Shown here: in pieces, positions 1 through 10,080 of the stretch
Position numbering within the stretch: the first letter of the stretch is position 1
Layout: each line of letters begins with the position of its first letter
Source: Polyangiaceae bacterium
GTDB lineage: Bacteria > Myxococcota_A > Polyangia > Polyangiales > Polyangiaceae
Assembly (NCBI GenBank): GCA_020846005.1
Contig: JADLEQ010000049.1
Span: 17,981 to 81,980, forward strand
DNA length: 64,000 bases
Reading direction: 5' to 3'
The notes under the pieces: generated by a model
Database searches by the model: none
What the model was told of the DNA's origin: nothing
Seen by the model: the letters and a program-made list of their open reading frames with translations, nothing else
Position numbers and translations under genes: made by a program

Positions 1-891
1 CGGCACCTCGCGGCTGCACACCCGCGCCGGCGGCGCGTCGAGGTCGAAGAACACCGTCTCGACCACCTGCGCGACGATCTCGCCGGCGAGGCTCCCCGTC
101 TTCCACCCCTCGTCGACGACGAGCAGGCGCCGCGTCGCGCGCACGGACGCGCCGATCGCCTCGAGGTCGAGCGGACGGAGCGTCCGCAGGTCGATCACCG
201 CGGCGTCGACGCCCTCCGCTGCCAGCGCCTCCGCCGCGGCGAGCGCCTTCGGCAGCGAGCCGCCCCACGCGACGATCGTGAGCTGAGTCCCCGCGCGGCG
301 CACGATGGCCCGCCCGAGCGGCGCGGCGCCCGACGTCTCGTCGACCTCCCCCTCGAGGGGATACGAGAGGACGTGCTCGAATACGAACACCGGGTTCGGG
401 TCGGCGTACGCGGCGAGCAGGAGATCCCGCGCGTCCTGGGGTGTGGCCGGCGCGACGACCTTGACCCCGGGCACGTGGGCGTACCAGTTCTCGAGGCTGT
501 GGCTGTGCTGCGCCGCGAGCTGGCGCCCAGCGCCGGTCGCCATGCGCACGACGAGCGGAACGGCCACCTGCCCGCCGGACATGTGCCGCAACGTCGCCGC
601 GTTGTTCACGATCTGGTCGAGGGCGAGGAGGCTGAAGTTCACCGTCATCACCTCGACGATGGGGCGCGCGCCCCCGATCGCCGCGCCGATCCCCGCGCCG
701 ACGAACGTGGACTCGCAGAGCGGCGTGTCCCGCACCTTCGCCGGCCCGAGCTCGGCGAGGAGCCCCTTGCTCACGGCGTAGGCTCCCCCGTACTTCCCGA
801 CGTCCTCCCCGAGGAGGAAGGCGCGGGGATCGCTCGCCAGGATCTGGCGGAGCGCGCCCCTCACGGCCTCGCGGTACGTCAGTCGCGTCAC
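1..891 (-). CDS. pdhB: Pyruvate (2-oxo acid) dehydrogenase E1 component, beta subunit, 3' end cut off
   Basis: Beta subunit of the thiamine-diphosphate E1 heterotetramer that decarboxylates pyruvate and passes the acyl group to lipoyl-E2. The 297 visible codons begin with a GTG whose last two bases lie in the TGA of pdhA (GTGA overlap). The N-terminus reads [14 protein letters not shown], then [11 protein letters not shown], a typical E1-beta start with the conserved ED pair, and [15 protein letters not shown] and QIVNNAA follow, as in the pyrimidine-binding domain. The C-terminal transketolase fold ([11 protein letters not shown], then LLVVDEGW) is also present. The gene runs off the left edge, with roughly 25-30 residues missing compared with a usual 320-330. 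Specificity for pyruvate rather than acetoin or branched-chain 2-oxo acids cannot be settled here. Confidence 0.93.
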   Translation of the reverse strand, partial: MTRLTYREAVRGALRQILASDPRAFLLGEDVGKYGGAYAVSKGLLAELGPAKVRDTPLCESTFVGAGIGAAIGGARPIVEVMTVNFSLLALDQIVNNAATLRHMSGGQVAVPLVVRMATGAGRQLAAQHSHSLENWYAHVPGVKVVAPATPQDARDLLLAAYADPNPVFVFEHVLSYPLEGEVDETSGAAPLGRAIVRRAGTQLTIVAWGGSLPKALAAAEALAAEGVDAAVIDLRTLRPLDLEAIGASVRATRRLLVVDEGWKTGSLAGEIVAQVVETVFFDLDAPPARVCSREVP

Positions 892-1850
892 GCGAGCACA
901 TCCCTCTCCAGGTCCTCGACGGGCTCGAGCGGGCCGGCCTCGGCCTCGGCGACCGCGTCCCGCACGAGCTGCTCGACGCCGCGCTCGAGCGCTGCGCGGG
1001 CGTCGGCGTCCAGCCAGCCGCGGCGGCGGAGGTCGTCGTCCAGGAGCCGGATCGGATCGCGCTCCTCGGCCCAGCGCTTGACCTCCGCCTTGTCGCGGTA
1101 GAGCTCGGCGTCGTACATCGAGTGCGCCCGGAACCGGTACGTCCGGACCTCGAGGAAGGCGGGGCCGGGCGTGGCGCGCATCCGCTCGACGGCCCGGCGG
1201 GCGGCGTCCTCCACGGCCAGCACGTCCATGCCGTCGACCCGCTCGGTCGGGATACCGTACGTGGGCGGCTTCGCGGCGAGGTCCGGGACGGCCTGGTGCC
1301 GCTCGAGCGCCGTGCCCATCGCGTAGAGGTTGTTCTCGCAGACGAACAGCACGGGCAGGCGCCAGAGCGCCGCGAGGTTGAGCGACTCGTGGAACTCGCC
1401 CTCGGCCGTCGCCCCGTCTCCGAAGAAGCAGGCGGTGACGCCGGCGCGCCCGAGGTGGGTGTCCGCGAGCGCCAGCCCGACGGCGACGGGCAGCCCGCCG
1501 CCGACGATGGCGTGGCCGCCGTGGAAGCGTCGCTCGACATCGAAGAGGTGCATCGAGCCACCGCGACCGCGCGAGCAGCCGTTGGCGCGGCCGAACATCT
1601 CGGCCATCACCGCGCCGGGCGGGACACCACGGAGGAGCGCCTGGCCATGCTCCCGGTACGTCGCGAGGACGTTGTCGTCCGGGCCGAGCGCGGCGAGCAC
1701 GCCGGCCGCGACCGCCTCCTCGCCGACGTAGAGGTGCAAGAAGCCGCGGATCTTGCCCAGACCGTAGAGCTCCGCGCACTTCTCCTCGAAGCGACGCACG
1801 AGCACCATCTGCCGGAGGAGCTCGACCGCGTGTTCACGCGCCGGGCTCAC
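888..1850 (-). CDS. pdhA: Pyruvate dehydrogenase E1 component, alpha subunit
   Basis: Thiamine-diphosphate-binding alpha subunit of E1. The 320-residue length is normal for the alpha2beta2 type. The ThDP motif runs from [13 protein letters not shown] (about residue 144) to CENN (171-174), and the HSMYD phosphorylation-loop equivalent is at 243-247 before YRDKAEV and RDPI. The start is a GTG overlapping the TGA of acsA by four bases, and its own stop overlaps pdhB the same way, so acsA-pdhA-pdhB should be one translationally coupled operon. Placement with an acetyl-CoA synthetase fits a unit for making acetyl-CoA from either pyruvate or acetate. An acetoin dehydrogenase E1 is the main alternative. 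No E2 or E3 gene is inside the window. Confidence 0.93.
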   Translation of the reverse strand: MSPAREHAVELLRQMVLVRRFEEKCAELYGLGKIRGFLHLYVGEEAVAAGVLAALGPDDNVLATYREHGQALLRGVPPGAVMAEMFGRANGCSRGRGGSMHLFDVERRFHGGHAIVGGGLPVAVGLALADTHLGRAGVTACFFGDGATAEGEFHESLNLAALWRLPVLFVCENNLYAMGTALERHQAVPDLAAKPPTYGIPTERVDGMDVLAVEDAARRAVERMRATPGPAFLEVRTYRFRAHSMYDAELYRDKAEVKRWAEERDPIRLLDDDLRRRGWLDADARAALERGVEQLVRDAVAEAEAGPLEPVEDLERDVLA

Positions 1851-3589
1851 CCCGCCCCCGTCTCCAGCGTCGAGGTGTCTCCCTCCGGGAGGCCCAGCTC
1901 TCGCGCCTTGAGCAGGCGCCGCAGGATCTTGCCGCTGCGGGTCCGCGGGAGCTCGGGGAGGAAGGCGATCTCGCGTGGCGCGACGGCGGGGCCGAGCCGC
2001 TTGCGCGCGAAGCCGACGAGCTCCCGCGCGAGATCGTCGGAGGGCTCGAAGCCGGGACGGAGCGCGACGAACGCCTTCACGATCTCGAGCGCCAGCGGAT
2101 CGGGCTTGCCGATGACGCCCGCCTCGACCACTGCCGGGTGTTCGAGCAGCGCGCTCTCGACCTCGAACGGTCCGATGAGGTGCCCCGCGCTCTTGATCAC
2201 GTCGTCGGCGCGACCGACGAACCAGAAGTAGCCGTCCGCGTCGCGCGTGGCGAGATCGCCGGAGAGGTACCAGCCGTCAGCGAAGCACTGGGCGTAGCGC
2301 TCCGCCTGGCCGAGGTAGCCGCGGAACATGCTCGGCCACCCGGCGCGGATCGCCAGCTCGCCGCGCTCGCCGGGGGCGGTGACGACCTCGACGCCCGCCT
2401 CGGTGCGGCGCACGATGCCGGCCTCCACGCCCGGGAGCGGCCGCCCCATGGAGCCCGGGCGCACGTCCATCGACGCGTAGTTGGCGATCAGGATGCCGCC
2501 GGTCTCCGTCTGCCACCAGTTGTCGTGGAACGGCATCCCGAACGCCTCCTGGCTCCACACGACGGCCTCCGGGTTCAGCGGCTCGCCGACGCTCGCGAGG
2601 AAGCGCAGCGCGCCGAGATCACGCGCGCGAACGGGCTCCGCCCCCGAGCGCATCAGCATCCGGATCGCCGTGGGCGCCGTGTACCAGACGTTCACGCGCT
2701 CGCGCTGGAGCAGGTCGTACCAGCGCTCCACGTCGAGGTCGCCCTCGTCCACGATCGTGGTGACCCCGTTGGTGAGCGGCGCCAGGATACCGTACGAGGT
2801 ACCTGTCACCCAGCCCGGATCGGCGGTGCACCAGTACACGTCGCCGGGGCGGAGGTCGAGCACGAGGCGACCGGTCGTGTGATGCATGACGGCCGCGTCA
2901 TGCACGTGCATCGCGCCCTTGGGGGCGCCCGTCGTGCCGCTGGTGAAGTGGAGGAGCGCGAAATCCTCTGGCTGCGTGGGCGGCACGACGAACCGATCAC
3001 TCGCGGCGGTCATCGTGGAGTCCCAGGAGAGCGTCCGCTGGGGCGCGTCGCCGCCGACGAGGAGCACGTGGCGGAGCCCAGGGAGCGAGTCGCGATACGG
3101 CGCCACCTTGCGCTCGTAGAGCGCGGGGGTCGTGACGAGCACGCGCGCGTCGCCGAGCGCGAGGCGCTGGCGGGTCGGCTCGGGGCCGAACGCGCTGAAG
3201 AGGGGGCAGTAGACGGCGCGCGCCGCCAGCGCGCCGAGCGCGCTCACGTAGAGCTCGGGGACCCGGCCGAGGAGGGTGTAGACCCGCTCGCCGGGCTGCA
3301 CGCCGAGGTGCCCGAGGACGTTGGCGAAGCGACCGACGGAGCGCCAGAGCTCGGCGTAGGTGAGGTCGCGGCGATCGCCGCGCTTGCCGAGCCAGCGCAG
3401 GGCCACGCGCGACGCGGCCGTCGACCCGGCGTGCCGCCCGACGGCCTCCCACGCGAGGTTCAGCCCGCGCCCGTCGGGGAGGCCGTCGAGGTGCCGCCGG
3501 GCGTCGTCCCAGGAGAACGAGGCTCGCGCGGCGGCCCAGTCCGCGAGGTTGGGGGGCTCGCGGAGCTGTTTGCGGAGGGAGGTCGGCAT
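1847..3589 (-). CDS. acsA: Acetyl-CoA synthetase (AMP-forming acetate-CoA ligase)
   Basis: Adenylates acetate and transfers it to CoA. The 580-residue ANL-family protein has the P-loop-like motif [10 protein letters not shown] at about 216-225, the acetate-pocket/AMP motif WWQTETGG at 358-365, YLSGD near 441 and the C-terminal catalytic lysine in TRSGKILRR (about 550-558), the lysine that protein acetylation controls in this family. The open frame extends 33 codons further upstream, but that part is Arg/Ala-rich and unlike the family; MPTSLRKQ is taken as the start. At 580 residues it is shorter than classical Acs (about 650) and closer to AcsA/AcuA-linked forms. First gene of the acsA-pdhA-pdhB operon. 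Confidence 0.92.
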   Translation of the reverse strand: MPTSLRKQLREPPNLADWAAARASFSWDDARRHLDGLPDGRGLNLAWEAVGRHAGSTAASRVALRWLGKRGDRRDLTYAELWRSVGRFANVLGHLGVQPGERVYTLLGRVPELYVSALGALAARAVYCPLFSAFGPEPTRQRLALGDARVLVTTPALYERKVAPYRDSLPGLRHVLLVGGDAPQRTLSWDSTMTAASDRFVVPPTQPEDFALLHFTSGTTGAPKGAMHVHDAAVMHHTTGRLVLDLRPGDVYWCTADPGWVTGTSYGILAPLTNGVTTIVDEGDLDVERWYDLLQRERVNVWYTAPTAIRMLMRSGAEPVRARDLGALRFLASVGEPLNPEAVVWSQEAFGMPFHDNWWQTETGGILIANYASMDVRPGSMGRPLPGVEAGIVRRTEAGVEVVTAPGERGELAIRAGWPSMFRGYLGQAERYAQCFADGWYLSGDLATRDADGYFWFVGRADDVIKSAGHLIGPFEVESALLEHPAVVEAGVIGKPDPLALEIVKAFVALRPGFEPSDDLARELVGFARKRLGPAVAPREIAFLPELPRTRSGKILRRLLKARELGLPEGDTSTLETGAG

Positions 3590-3767
3590 CGGCGGGCGGC
3601 ATGGTGCACCGCGCGTGCCAGCCCGAGATCGCTCGGACGGGCGGCGGGCGGCGCGCCAGAAGTGCGAGGCGTCAGCCGCGCGCCGCACAATCTTCGGGGC
3701 GGGGCGCGGGGGTTCGGGGCGGCGGCGCGCGCGCCGGGTCGGGACCCCCGGCGGGGCCCCGGTCCGC

Positions 3768-4574
<807 letters not shown>

Positions 4575-4583
4575 CCGCGCGGC

Positions 4584-4589
4584 ACGCTA
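4584..4589 (-). promoter_or_regulatory. Candidate -10 element (TAGCGT) of coaX
   Basis: Minus strand reads CTGCTAGCGTGCC, giving an extended -10 form (TGC before TAGCGT). It ends 10 nt before the ATG, so transcription would start only about 3 nt upstream of the start codon. No good -35 box is visible. Inferred from position and from the same arrangement at many other genes here. Confidence 0.45.
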
Positions 4590-4638
4590 GCAGGCGCGCC
4601 GAACGCGAGGGAGGTGGCTCGGCGGCCGGGCCCCGCGC

Positions 4639-6861
4639 TCAGCGCTCGCGCACGCTCACCCTGCGGAGCACGTCCCCGACGGCCAGGCGCTCCCAACCCG
4701 GCTCGGCCCGGCCCACCTGGGTGTACTCGCCGTCCAGGTGGGGGAACCACCCGAGGGTCACGAAGAGCTGGCTCGACCCGGTGTCGCGCCCGGCGAGCGC
4801 CACGCCCACGCGCAGCGCCTCGTAGGGGAGCGGGGAGGTCTCGCAGCGCAGGGGCGCGCGGCCGGCGCCTCCGTAGCCGTCTCCGCCCGGGTCGCCGAAT
4901 TGCACGACGAACCCGGGGGCCACGCGGTGCACGGCGGTACCGTCGTAGAACCCCGCGCGCGCCAGCTCCGCCACGCGGGACACGGCGGCGGGCGCGGCGG
5001 CGGGGTCGAGGAGGAGCACGAGCGGACCGGCGTCGCTGTCGACCTCCAGGCGGAGCTCGCCCTGCGGGACGCTCGCGAGCTCGGGCGGCGGGGTCGGGTC
5101 CGGCTCGTAGATGCGGCACTCTCGTCGTCGCTCGCCGAGCGCTCGCAGGCCGCGCTCCGCGCGCTCGCGCAGGACCGGCCACGAGCTCTTGCACGCGGCC
5201 TCGAGCGCCGGGCGGGCGCTCAACACGCCGAGCGCGGCGACGGCGTCGAGGAGCGCGGCGCGCGTCTCGACGGCGTCGCCGGGTCGCTCGCGCGCCAGCG
5301 CCGCGCCGAGCGCCTCGACGACGGCGCGGGCCGGAGCGGGCGCGGGCACGGCGGCGTCGTCGCGGGCGGGGCGGTCGTGTCCACCGGGCTCCGACGCGAG
5401 GTCCGGGTGGGCCGCGAGGAGCTGCGCCGCGGTGGCCACGGTGCCCGCCTCGGGGGCGGCGAGCGCCTCCGCGAGGAGCCGATCGGCGCGGACCCCCGCC
5501 CCGGCGACGGGGAGCGCGTCGAGCGCCGCCTGGCGGACGACCGCGATCGGGTGGCGAGCCAGCTCCTCGAGGCGCCGCGCGTCGCCGCGCCGGGCGCGCG
5601 CTCGCGCCAGGACCCCCACCTCCGCGAGCAGCCCCTCGCGCCCGCCCTCCGGATCGCACGCGCGCAGCGTGGCGTCACGCGCGGAGGGCGCGAGGAGCGC
5701 GGCGGCGCGGCAGCGGAGCGCGATCTGCCGCCGGCGCACCCGGGGCTCCGCGCCGACGGGGAGCGCAGCGAGGCGCTCGAGCGCGGCCCGGGCGCCCTGC
5801 GCGTGCCGCTCGGGCGGCGTGAGCGCCTCGAGCGCGGCCCGCACGACGCCGTGGAGCGGGCCGAGCAGCGGGGCGGCATCGGCGGGCTCCGCGAGCGCGA
5901 CGAGCGCGGGCAGCGCGTCGTGGAGCGCCGCCTGCCCGGCCGCCCCCACGCGCCCGAGCGCGATCGCGGCGTCCGCGCGCTCGGACGGATCGCGCGCGGC
6001 GTCCGTCAGCAGCCTGGCGAGCGGCGCGGCTGCGCCGGCGCCCGCGCGACCGAGCGCGCGGATCGCGAGCGCGCGGCGCCGCGGGCCGCCGCCCAGCGCC
6101 TCGACCGCGAGGTCGAGGAGGCGCGCCTGGACGGCCTCGCGCTGCGGCGGGAGGCGGGTGAACGCGAGGAGCGCGGAGTCGAGCGGCTCCTCGGCGCGGC
6201 CCGCGGCGTCGAGCAGCGCGACCAGCGACGTGTCGTCGAGGCGCTGGCGGCGCGAGGCGAGGCGCCCGAGCGCGAGCGCCGCCGACTCCGCCTGCGGGCG
6301 GGGCGTCGAGAGCCAGGCCGTCAGCGTCCGCTCGCCCTCCGCGTGCGCGCAGCGGCCGATCGCGTCGGCGATCGCGTCGATCGCCGACGTGACGGCCTCC
6401 GGCGCCGGCGGCTGGGCGGCCAGCGACGCGGCCCGCAGCGCGAGCGCCCGCGTGGTCGTCCCCTCGCGCCCGCGGCACGCCCAGCCGAGCCCGTAGGCCG
6501 CCCACGCGATCACCTGCGGATCCTCGTCGGCCAGCGCGCGGGCGAGCTCGGCGGCCGCCGCCTCGTCCGCGACGCGGGCGAGCGCGCGGGCCGCGGCGCG
6601 CCGGACGGTCACGTCGCGGTGCGTGAGGTCCACCTCGAGGACGGCGCGCGCGTCGCGGCGGTGCTCGATCGCGCTGAGCTCGGCGACGCGCGCCGGCGGC
6701 GGAGCGGCGGGGCCGGCGCTCGCGGTGATGGCGGGCGTCGCGGGCGCCGTCACGGAGGCCGCGCTCCCGGCTGGGGCGGGCGCCGGGCCGCGGCAGGAGG
6801 CGAGCGGGAGCGCGGCGAGCAGGGCCGCCGCGAACCGGACCCGCTCGGACGCGCGCCTCAC
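4639..6861 (-). CDS. Lipoprotein with HEAT-like repeats fused to a cyclophilin-type peptidyl-prolyl isomerase domain
   Basis: A 740-residue envelope protein. The GTG start overlaps the stop of the upstream YdcF-like gene (GTGA) and leads into a lipoprotein signal (AALLAALPLASC, lipobox near residue 22). The middle, about 50-580, is a long array of Ala/Leu/Arg-rich helical repeats of the HEAT/PBS-lyase kind (for example VRRAAARALARVADEAAA). The last 145 residues are a cyclophilin: VHRVAPGFVVQFGDPGGDGY then GSSQLFVTLGW and HLDGEYTQVG match the proline-isomerase core. It probably folds or scaffolds envelope proteins from a membrane anchor. The reading frame continues far upstream, but that part overlaps the YdcF gene and is noise. 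Function beyond isomerase is inference. Confidence 0.82.
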   Translation of the reverse strand: MRRASERVRFAAALLAALPLASCRGPAPAPAGSAASVTAPATPAITASAGPAAPPPARVAELSAIEHRRDARAVLEVDLTHRDVTVRRAAARALARVADEAAAAELARALADEDPQVIAWAAYGLGWACRGREGTTTRALALRAASLAAQPPAPEAVTSAIDAIADAIGRCAHAEGERTLTAWLSTPRPQAESAALALGRLASRRQRLDDTSLVALLDAAGRAEEPLDSALLAFTRLPPQREAVQARLLDLAVEALGGGPRRRALAIRALGRAGAGAAAPLARLLTDAARDPSERADAAIALGRVGAAGQAALHDALPALVALAEPADAAPLLGPLHGVVRAALEALTPPERHAQGARAALERLAALPVGAEPRVRRRQIALRCRAAALLAPSARDATLRACDPEGGREGLLAEVGVLARARARRGDARRLEELARHPIAVVRQAALDALPVAGAGVRADRLLAEALAAPEAGTVATAAQLLAAHPDLASEPGGHDRPARDDAAVPAPAPARAVVEALGAALARERPGDAVETRAALLDAVAALGVLSARPALEAACKSSWPVLRERAERGLRALGERRRECRIYEPDPTPPPELASVPQGELRLEVDSDAGPLVLLLDPAAAPAAVSRVAELARAGFYDGTAVHRVAPGFVVQFGDPGGDGYGGAGRAPLRCETSPLPYEALRVGVALAGRDTGSSQLFVTLGWFPHLDGEYTQVGRAEPGWERLAVGDVLRRVSVRER

Positions 6862-7346
6862 CGGAGCCCTCGCCTGGCCACGGCCGACCGCGCCAGCTCG
6901 AGGAGCTCGGACGCTCGCTCGCGGGGCCAGCGCAAGGCGGCGCGCCCGGGCGGCGAGGGCGCGCCGGCCCCGACCGCGGCGAACCCCGCCGCGCGGAAGC
7001 AGCGGACGGCCCGCGGGAGGTGCCAGTCGCAGGTCACCACGACCACCGAGCGGAGCCCCAGGCCATGAGCGAGAGCGGCTGTGTAGCGCGCGTTCTCGGC
7101 GGTCGATACCGACCACCGCTCCCGCAGGATGGCCTCCGGCGGGACGCCGCCAGCGATGAGCGCGTCGGCGAGCGCGTCCGCCTCGGGGACGCCGTCCCAG
7201 CGCCGCCCGCCGCACGCGACGACGCGGGGCGCCACGCCGGCGCGGTACGCCTCGATCGCGCGCCGGACGCGGCGGCCAGCGGCGCCGCCGAGGACGCCCC
7301 CCGAAGGTCGCACCCGGCACCCGAGGACGGCGATCGCGTCAGCCAC
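6858..7346 (-). CDS. YdcF-like protein (DUF218)
   Basis: Small single-domain protein of 162 residues with the DUF218/YdcF fold: AIAVLGCRV at the N-terminus, VVACGGRRWDG, EADALADALIAGGVP, STAENARYTAALA and VVVTCDWHLPRAVRCF. Family members are thought to act in envelope or vancomycin-sensitivity functions, but the reaction is not established. The GTG start is chosen because DUF218 proteins begin directly with the first beta strand; the open frame goes on upstream into the promoter region shared with pcnB. Its stop overlaps the start of the cyclophilin lipoprotein, so the two are coupled. Confidence 0.75.
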   Translation of the reverse strand: MADAIAVLGCRVRPSGGVLGGAAGRRVRRAIEAYRAGVAPRVVACGGRRWDGVPEADALADALIAGGVPPEAILRERWSVSTAENARYTAALAHGLGLRSVVVVTCDWHLPRAVRCFRAAGFAAVGAGAPSPPGRAALRWPRERASELLELARSAVARRGLR

Positions 7347-7498
7347 CGCCCCACGATGCCGCGCCGGCCGGCGCGTCGGCAACCGGCGGGGCGCCGGGCC
7401 CCCGGAGAGGTGCCGGCCACCGTGCGGGACGCGCGGCACTTTGTTATGTAGTTTCCAATAGTTACGTCCGAAAGGTGGTGACCGGAGCCGCTCGCTGC

Positions 7499-7504
7499 TA
7501 GGGT
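7499..7504 (+). promoter_or_regulatory. Candidate -10 element (TAGGGT) of pcnB
   Basis: GCTGCTAGGGTTTTT carries an extended -10 form TGC-TAGGGT 46 nt before the pcnB ATG. It lies in the divergent region between the YdcF-like gene and pcnB, next to the only AT-rich stretch there (about 7441-7468). Confidence 0.4.
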
Positions 7505-7549
7505 TTTTCCACAGGTCGCCGATCTCGGGCGCCAGAACCTCTTCCCCCG

Positions 7550-8989
7550 ATGGGGCGCCCCACGTCACACGATCCTACACTCCCCGCCGAGCTCCCCGAA
7601 GGACCCACCAACGCCAGAGGACGCGGCCGCAGAGGGCGACGCTCCTCGAACGGCGCGACGGAGGTCGTCCGGGAGGGCGATCTGGTCGCCCGGGTTACCG
7701 TGTCGGACGCCGAGGCGCCGCCGTCCAGCGCGCCACCCCGTTCGCGCCGCCACCCGGTCCCCCCGGCCGAGCACGGCATCGATCTGGACGACGGCCGCCT
7801 CGATGAGGACGCCGCGCGGGTCGTGCGGCGTCTGGCGCGCCTCGGTCACGAGGCGTACCTGGTCGGTGGGTGTGTGCGCGACCTGCTCCTCGGGGCGACG
7901 CCCAAGGACTTCGACGTGGCGACCAGCGCCCGGCCGGAGGAGGTCCGCCGCGCGTTCCGCAACTCCCGGATCATCGGCCGGCGCTTCCGGCTCGTGCACG
8001 TGGTGTTCGGCGGCGGGAAGGTGATCGAGACCGCCACCTTCCGCCGCGATCCTCACGAGGGTGAGGACCGCAGCGGAGACGACCTGCTCATCCGCAACGA
8101 CAACGTCTTCGGGGACGCCAACGAGGACGCGGAGCGACGTGATTTCACCATCAACGGGCTGTTCTACGACGTAGAGCGCCGCTGCGTCCTCGACTGGGTC
8201 GACGGGATGCCAGACATCGAGCGGAGGACGGTCCGCACGATCGGGGATCCCGTGAAGCGGTTCCGCGAGGATCCCGTCCGGGTGCTCCGCGCCATCAAGT
8301 TCAGCGCGCGGCTCGACTGCGCGATCCACCCCGACGTGTACGACGCGATGGTGCTCTGCCGCGGGGCGCTGGCGATGGCGGCGCGCCCGCGCGTGTTCGA
8401 GGAGCTGTTGCGCCTGATGCGAGGCGGCGCGTCGCACCGCTCGATGTGGCTGGCGTGGGAGCTCGGCGTCCTCGACATCTTGCTGCCGGAGCTGGCGGCG
8501 TGGCTCTCCGACCAGGCCGAGGACGACTCGTCGTTCTGGCGCGCGCTCGACACCGTCGACCGCATCACGCTGGAGCAGGGGCCGCTCGACGACACCGTGC
8601 TGCTGGCCGTGCTGCTGCACGGGCCCATCCGCGAGGGGTGCTCCGGCGCGCGCGATCGCATCGAGGCGGCGCGCGAGGCGTTCGAGCCGATCGTCGAGCG
8701 TCTCAACGTCCCACGGCGCATCGTGGACGGCATCGCGCGGATCGAGGCGGCGCTGCCCAAGCTGACGGCGGGCGCGGGCTCGAGGTTCGCTCGGTCGCCG
8801 CTCGGCGCCGCCGCGTCGCAGGTGCGCGAAGCGTGGGAGGGCGAACCGCCCGAGGCGGAGGTGGACGAGGCGGAGGTGGAGTCGGAGGCCGCCTCCGAGC
8901 CAGACGCGAGCGGCGAGCCCCTGGTGGCGCGCCGCAAGCGGCGCCGCCGCCCGCGCCGGCGCCCGGGCGCTGCGGCGCCGCCGGCCTGA
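7550..8989 (+). CDS. pcnB: Poly(A) polymerase / tRNA nucleotidyltransferase family protein, PcnB type
   Basis: Class II nucleotidyltransferase that adds 3' A tails to RNA. In the 479-residue protein the catalytic head has GGCVRD (106-111) and the metal-binding DFDVAT (120-125). Next come RIIGRRFRLVHV and the PcnB-like block NVFGDANEDAERRDFTING, then GDPVKRFREDPVRVLRAIKF, the signature of this family. The first 80 residues are a basic, low-complexity extension, and the last 30 form an Arg-rich tail (RRKRRRRPRRR) that may bind RNA. The RDFTING block favours PcnB over a CCA-adding enzyme, though the two cannot be separated with certainty by eye. Confidence 0.85.
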   Translation: MGRPTSHDPTLPAELPEGPTNARGRGRRGRRSSNGATEVVREGDLVARVTVSDAEAPPSSAPPRSRRHPVPPAEHGIDLDDGRLDEDAARVVRRLARLGHEAYLVGGCVRDLLLGATPKDFDVATSARPEEVRRAFRNSRIIGRRFRLVHVVFGGGKVIETATFRRDPHEGEDRSGDDLLIRNDNVFGDANEDAERRDFTINGLFYDVERRCVLDWVDGMPDIERRTVRTIGDPVKRFREDPVRVLRAIKFSARLDCAIHPDVYDAMVLCRGALAMAARPRVFEELLRLMRGGASHRSMWLAWELGVLDILLPELAAWLSDQAEDDSSFWRALDTVDRITLEQGPLDDTVLLAVLLHGPIREGCSGARDRIEAAREAFEPIVERLNVPRRIVDGIARIEAALPKLTAGAGSRFARSPLGAAASQVREAWEGEPPEAEVDEAEVESEAASEPDASGEPLVARRKRRRRPRRRPGAAAPPA

Positions 8990-9010
8990 GCGCGCCCCGG
9001 CGGCGCTCAG
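8986..9010. terminator. Hairpin overlapping both stop codons of convergent pcnB and FHA genes
   Basis: CTGAGCGC and GCGCTCAG form a perfect 8-bp stem with a 9-nt loop. The TGA of pcnB and the reverse-strand TGA of the FHA gene both lie in the stem. There is no T tract. It may act as a bidirectional terminator, but paired TGA/TCA codons in GC-rich sequence partly create such stems by chance. Confidence 0.4.
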
Positions 9011-10035
9011 TTCGAGTTGAGCTCCACGCGCAGCAGCTTCTTGCCGACGAAGAGGTAGTCGCCGTGGGTGAGCGGCTGCTCGGCCTTGATGCGGACGTAC
9101 GTCCCGTTGCGGCTGTCGTGATCGGTCAGGACGAACCGCCCCTCGCGCTCCTCGACCGTGCAGTGGCGGGCCGACATGTACACGTCCCCGGGGAAGTTCA
9201 GGTCGCCGTCCTCCCTGCCGATGTTCAGCGAGGTCCCGAGCGCGCACACGGTCATCCCGAGCGACCCGCCGTCGAGGATCTGGTTGAGCCGGAAGCTCGA
9301 CGGGTACTTGGGCGATGAATAGAAGAACGTGCCATCGGAGTCCGCGCTGTCCGACGCGCGCGGCGTCGGGTCCACGCGGAAGAGTTGCTCCCCGGCGACG
9401 AAGCAGTCGCCCGCCGACAGCTCGACGGCGCCGCGGACGCGGACGAACACGCCGTTCAACGACCCCTCGTCCCGGACGACCAGGCGCCCGTCGCGGTAGA
9501 ACAGGTTGGCGTGCCGAGGGGAGATGAACGGATCGTCGGGGAACTCGATCTCGCCCTCGCGCCCGATGGCGTGCTCCTCGGCCTTGAGGTGGTAGCTGAC
9601 GCCCTCCATGCCGTCGCCCCGGATCAGGATCAGCCGCGCGCGCGCCGGATCCTGCATGTCGCCGTAGAAGTAGACGTTCATGTGGAGAACGTCGTCGGGG
9701 ACCGGCATGCCGCAGCGCCCGCAGAACTTGTGCCCGCTCGGGACGGGGGTCATGCACCCGGGGCGATCCGGCGTGCCGACGCAGACGTAGTACTTCGCTT
9801 GGTCCATCTGATCCTCCGAGGCGCTCGGCTCCGCGGGTGGCGGCGAGCCGGCGAATCTTGGACCATTTCCGGGGGGCTTGGGAAGGCCCTCTCCTGCGCC
9901 GGCCGCGGCGGGGCGCGCCGGCGGCGGCTCGAGGGCCAGCCCCTGGGCGCACCGCGGGCAGGCTGAGGTGCCGAGCGGCGCGAAGGCGTCGCAGCGACCG
10001 CAGACGACGCCGATCTCGAGCGCCGCCTCAGGCAT
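9007..10035 (-). CDS. Zinc-ribbon protein with two forkhead-associated (FHA) domains
   Basis: A cytoplasmic-looking 342-residue adaptor. Two zinc ribbons come first: CGRC at 12-15 paired with CPRC at 26-29, and a second one ending CGRCG near 105-109. A Pro/Ala linker separates them. Two FHA domains follow, each with the phosphothreonine-binding GR...SxRH...NG pattern: IGRE 157, SPRH 172, SLNG 192, and IGRE 272, SARH 288, SRNG 308. Such proteins read Ser/Thr kinase signals, which are abundant in Myxococcota; no kinase gene is nearby. The second ATG is chosen because GGAGGACG precedes it at good spacing; an upstream GTG would add 8 residues. Confidence 0.85.
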   Translation of the reverse strand: MPEAALEIGVVCGRCDAFAPLGTSACPRCAQGLALEPPPARPAAAGAGEGLPKPPGNGPRFAGSPPPAEPSASEDQMDQAKYYVCVGTPDRPGCMTPVPSGHKFCGRCGMPVPDDVLHMNVYFYGDMQDPARARLILIRGDGMEGVSYHLKAEEHAIGREGEIEFPDDPFISPRHANLFYRDGRLVVRDEGSLNGVFVRVRGAVELSAGDCFVAGEQLFRVDPTPRASDSADSDGTFFYSSPKYPSSFRLNQILDGGSLGMTVCALGTSLNIGREDGDLNFPGDVYMSARHCTVEEREGRFVLTDHDSRNGTYVRIKAEQPLTHGDYLFVGKKLLRVELNSN

Positions 10036-10080
10036 CGCGTCGTCCTCCGGCCGAGGCACTGGGCGCCGGTCGCCTCATGA

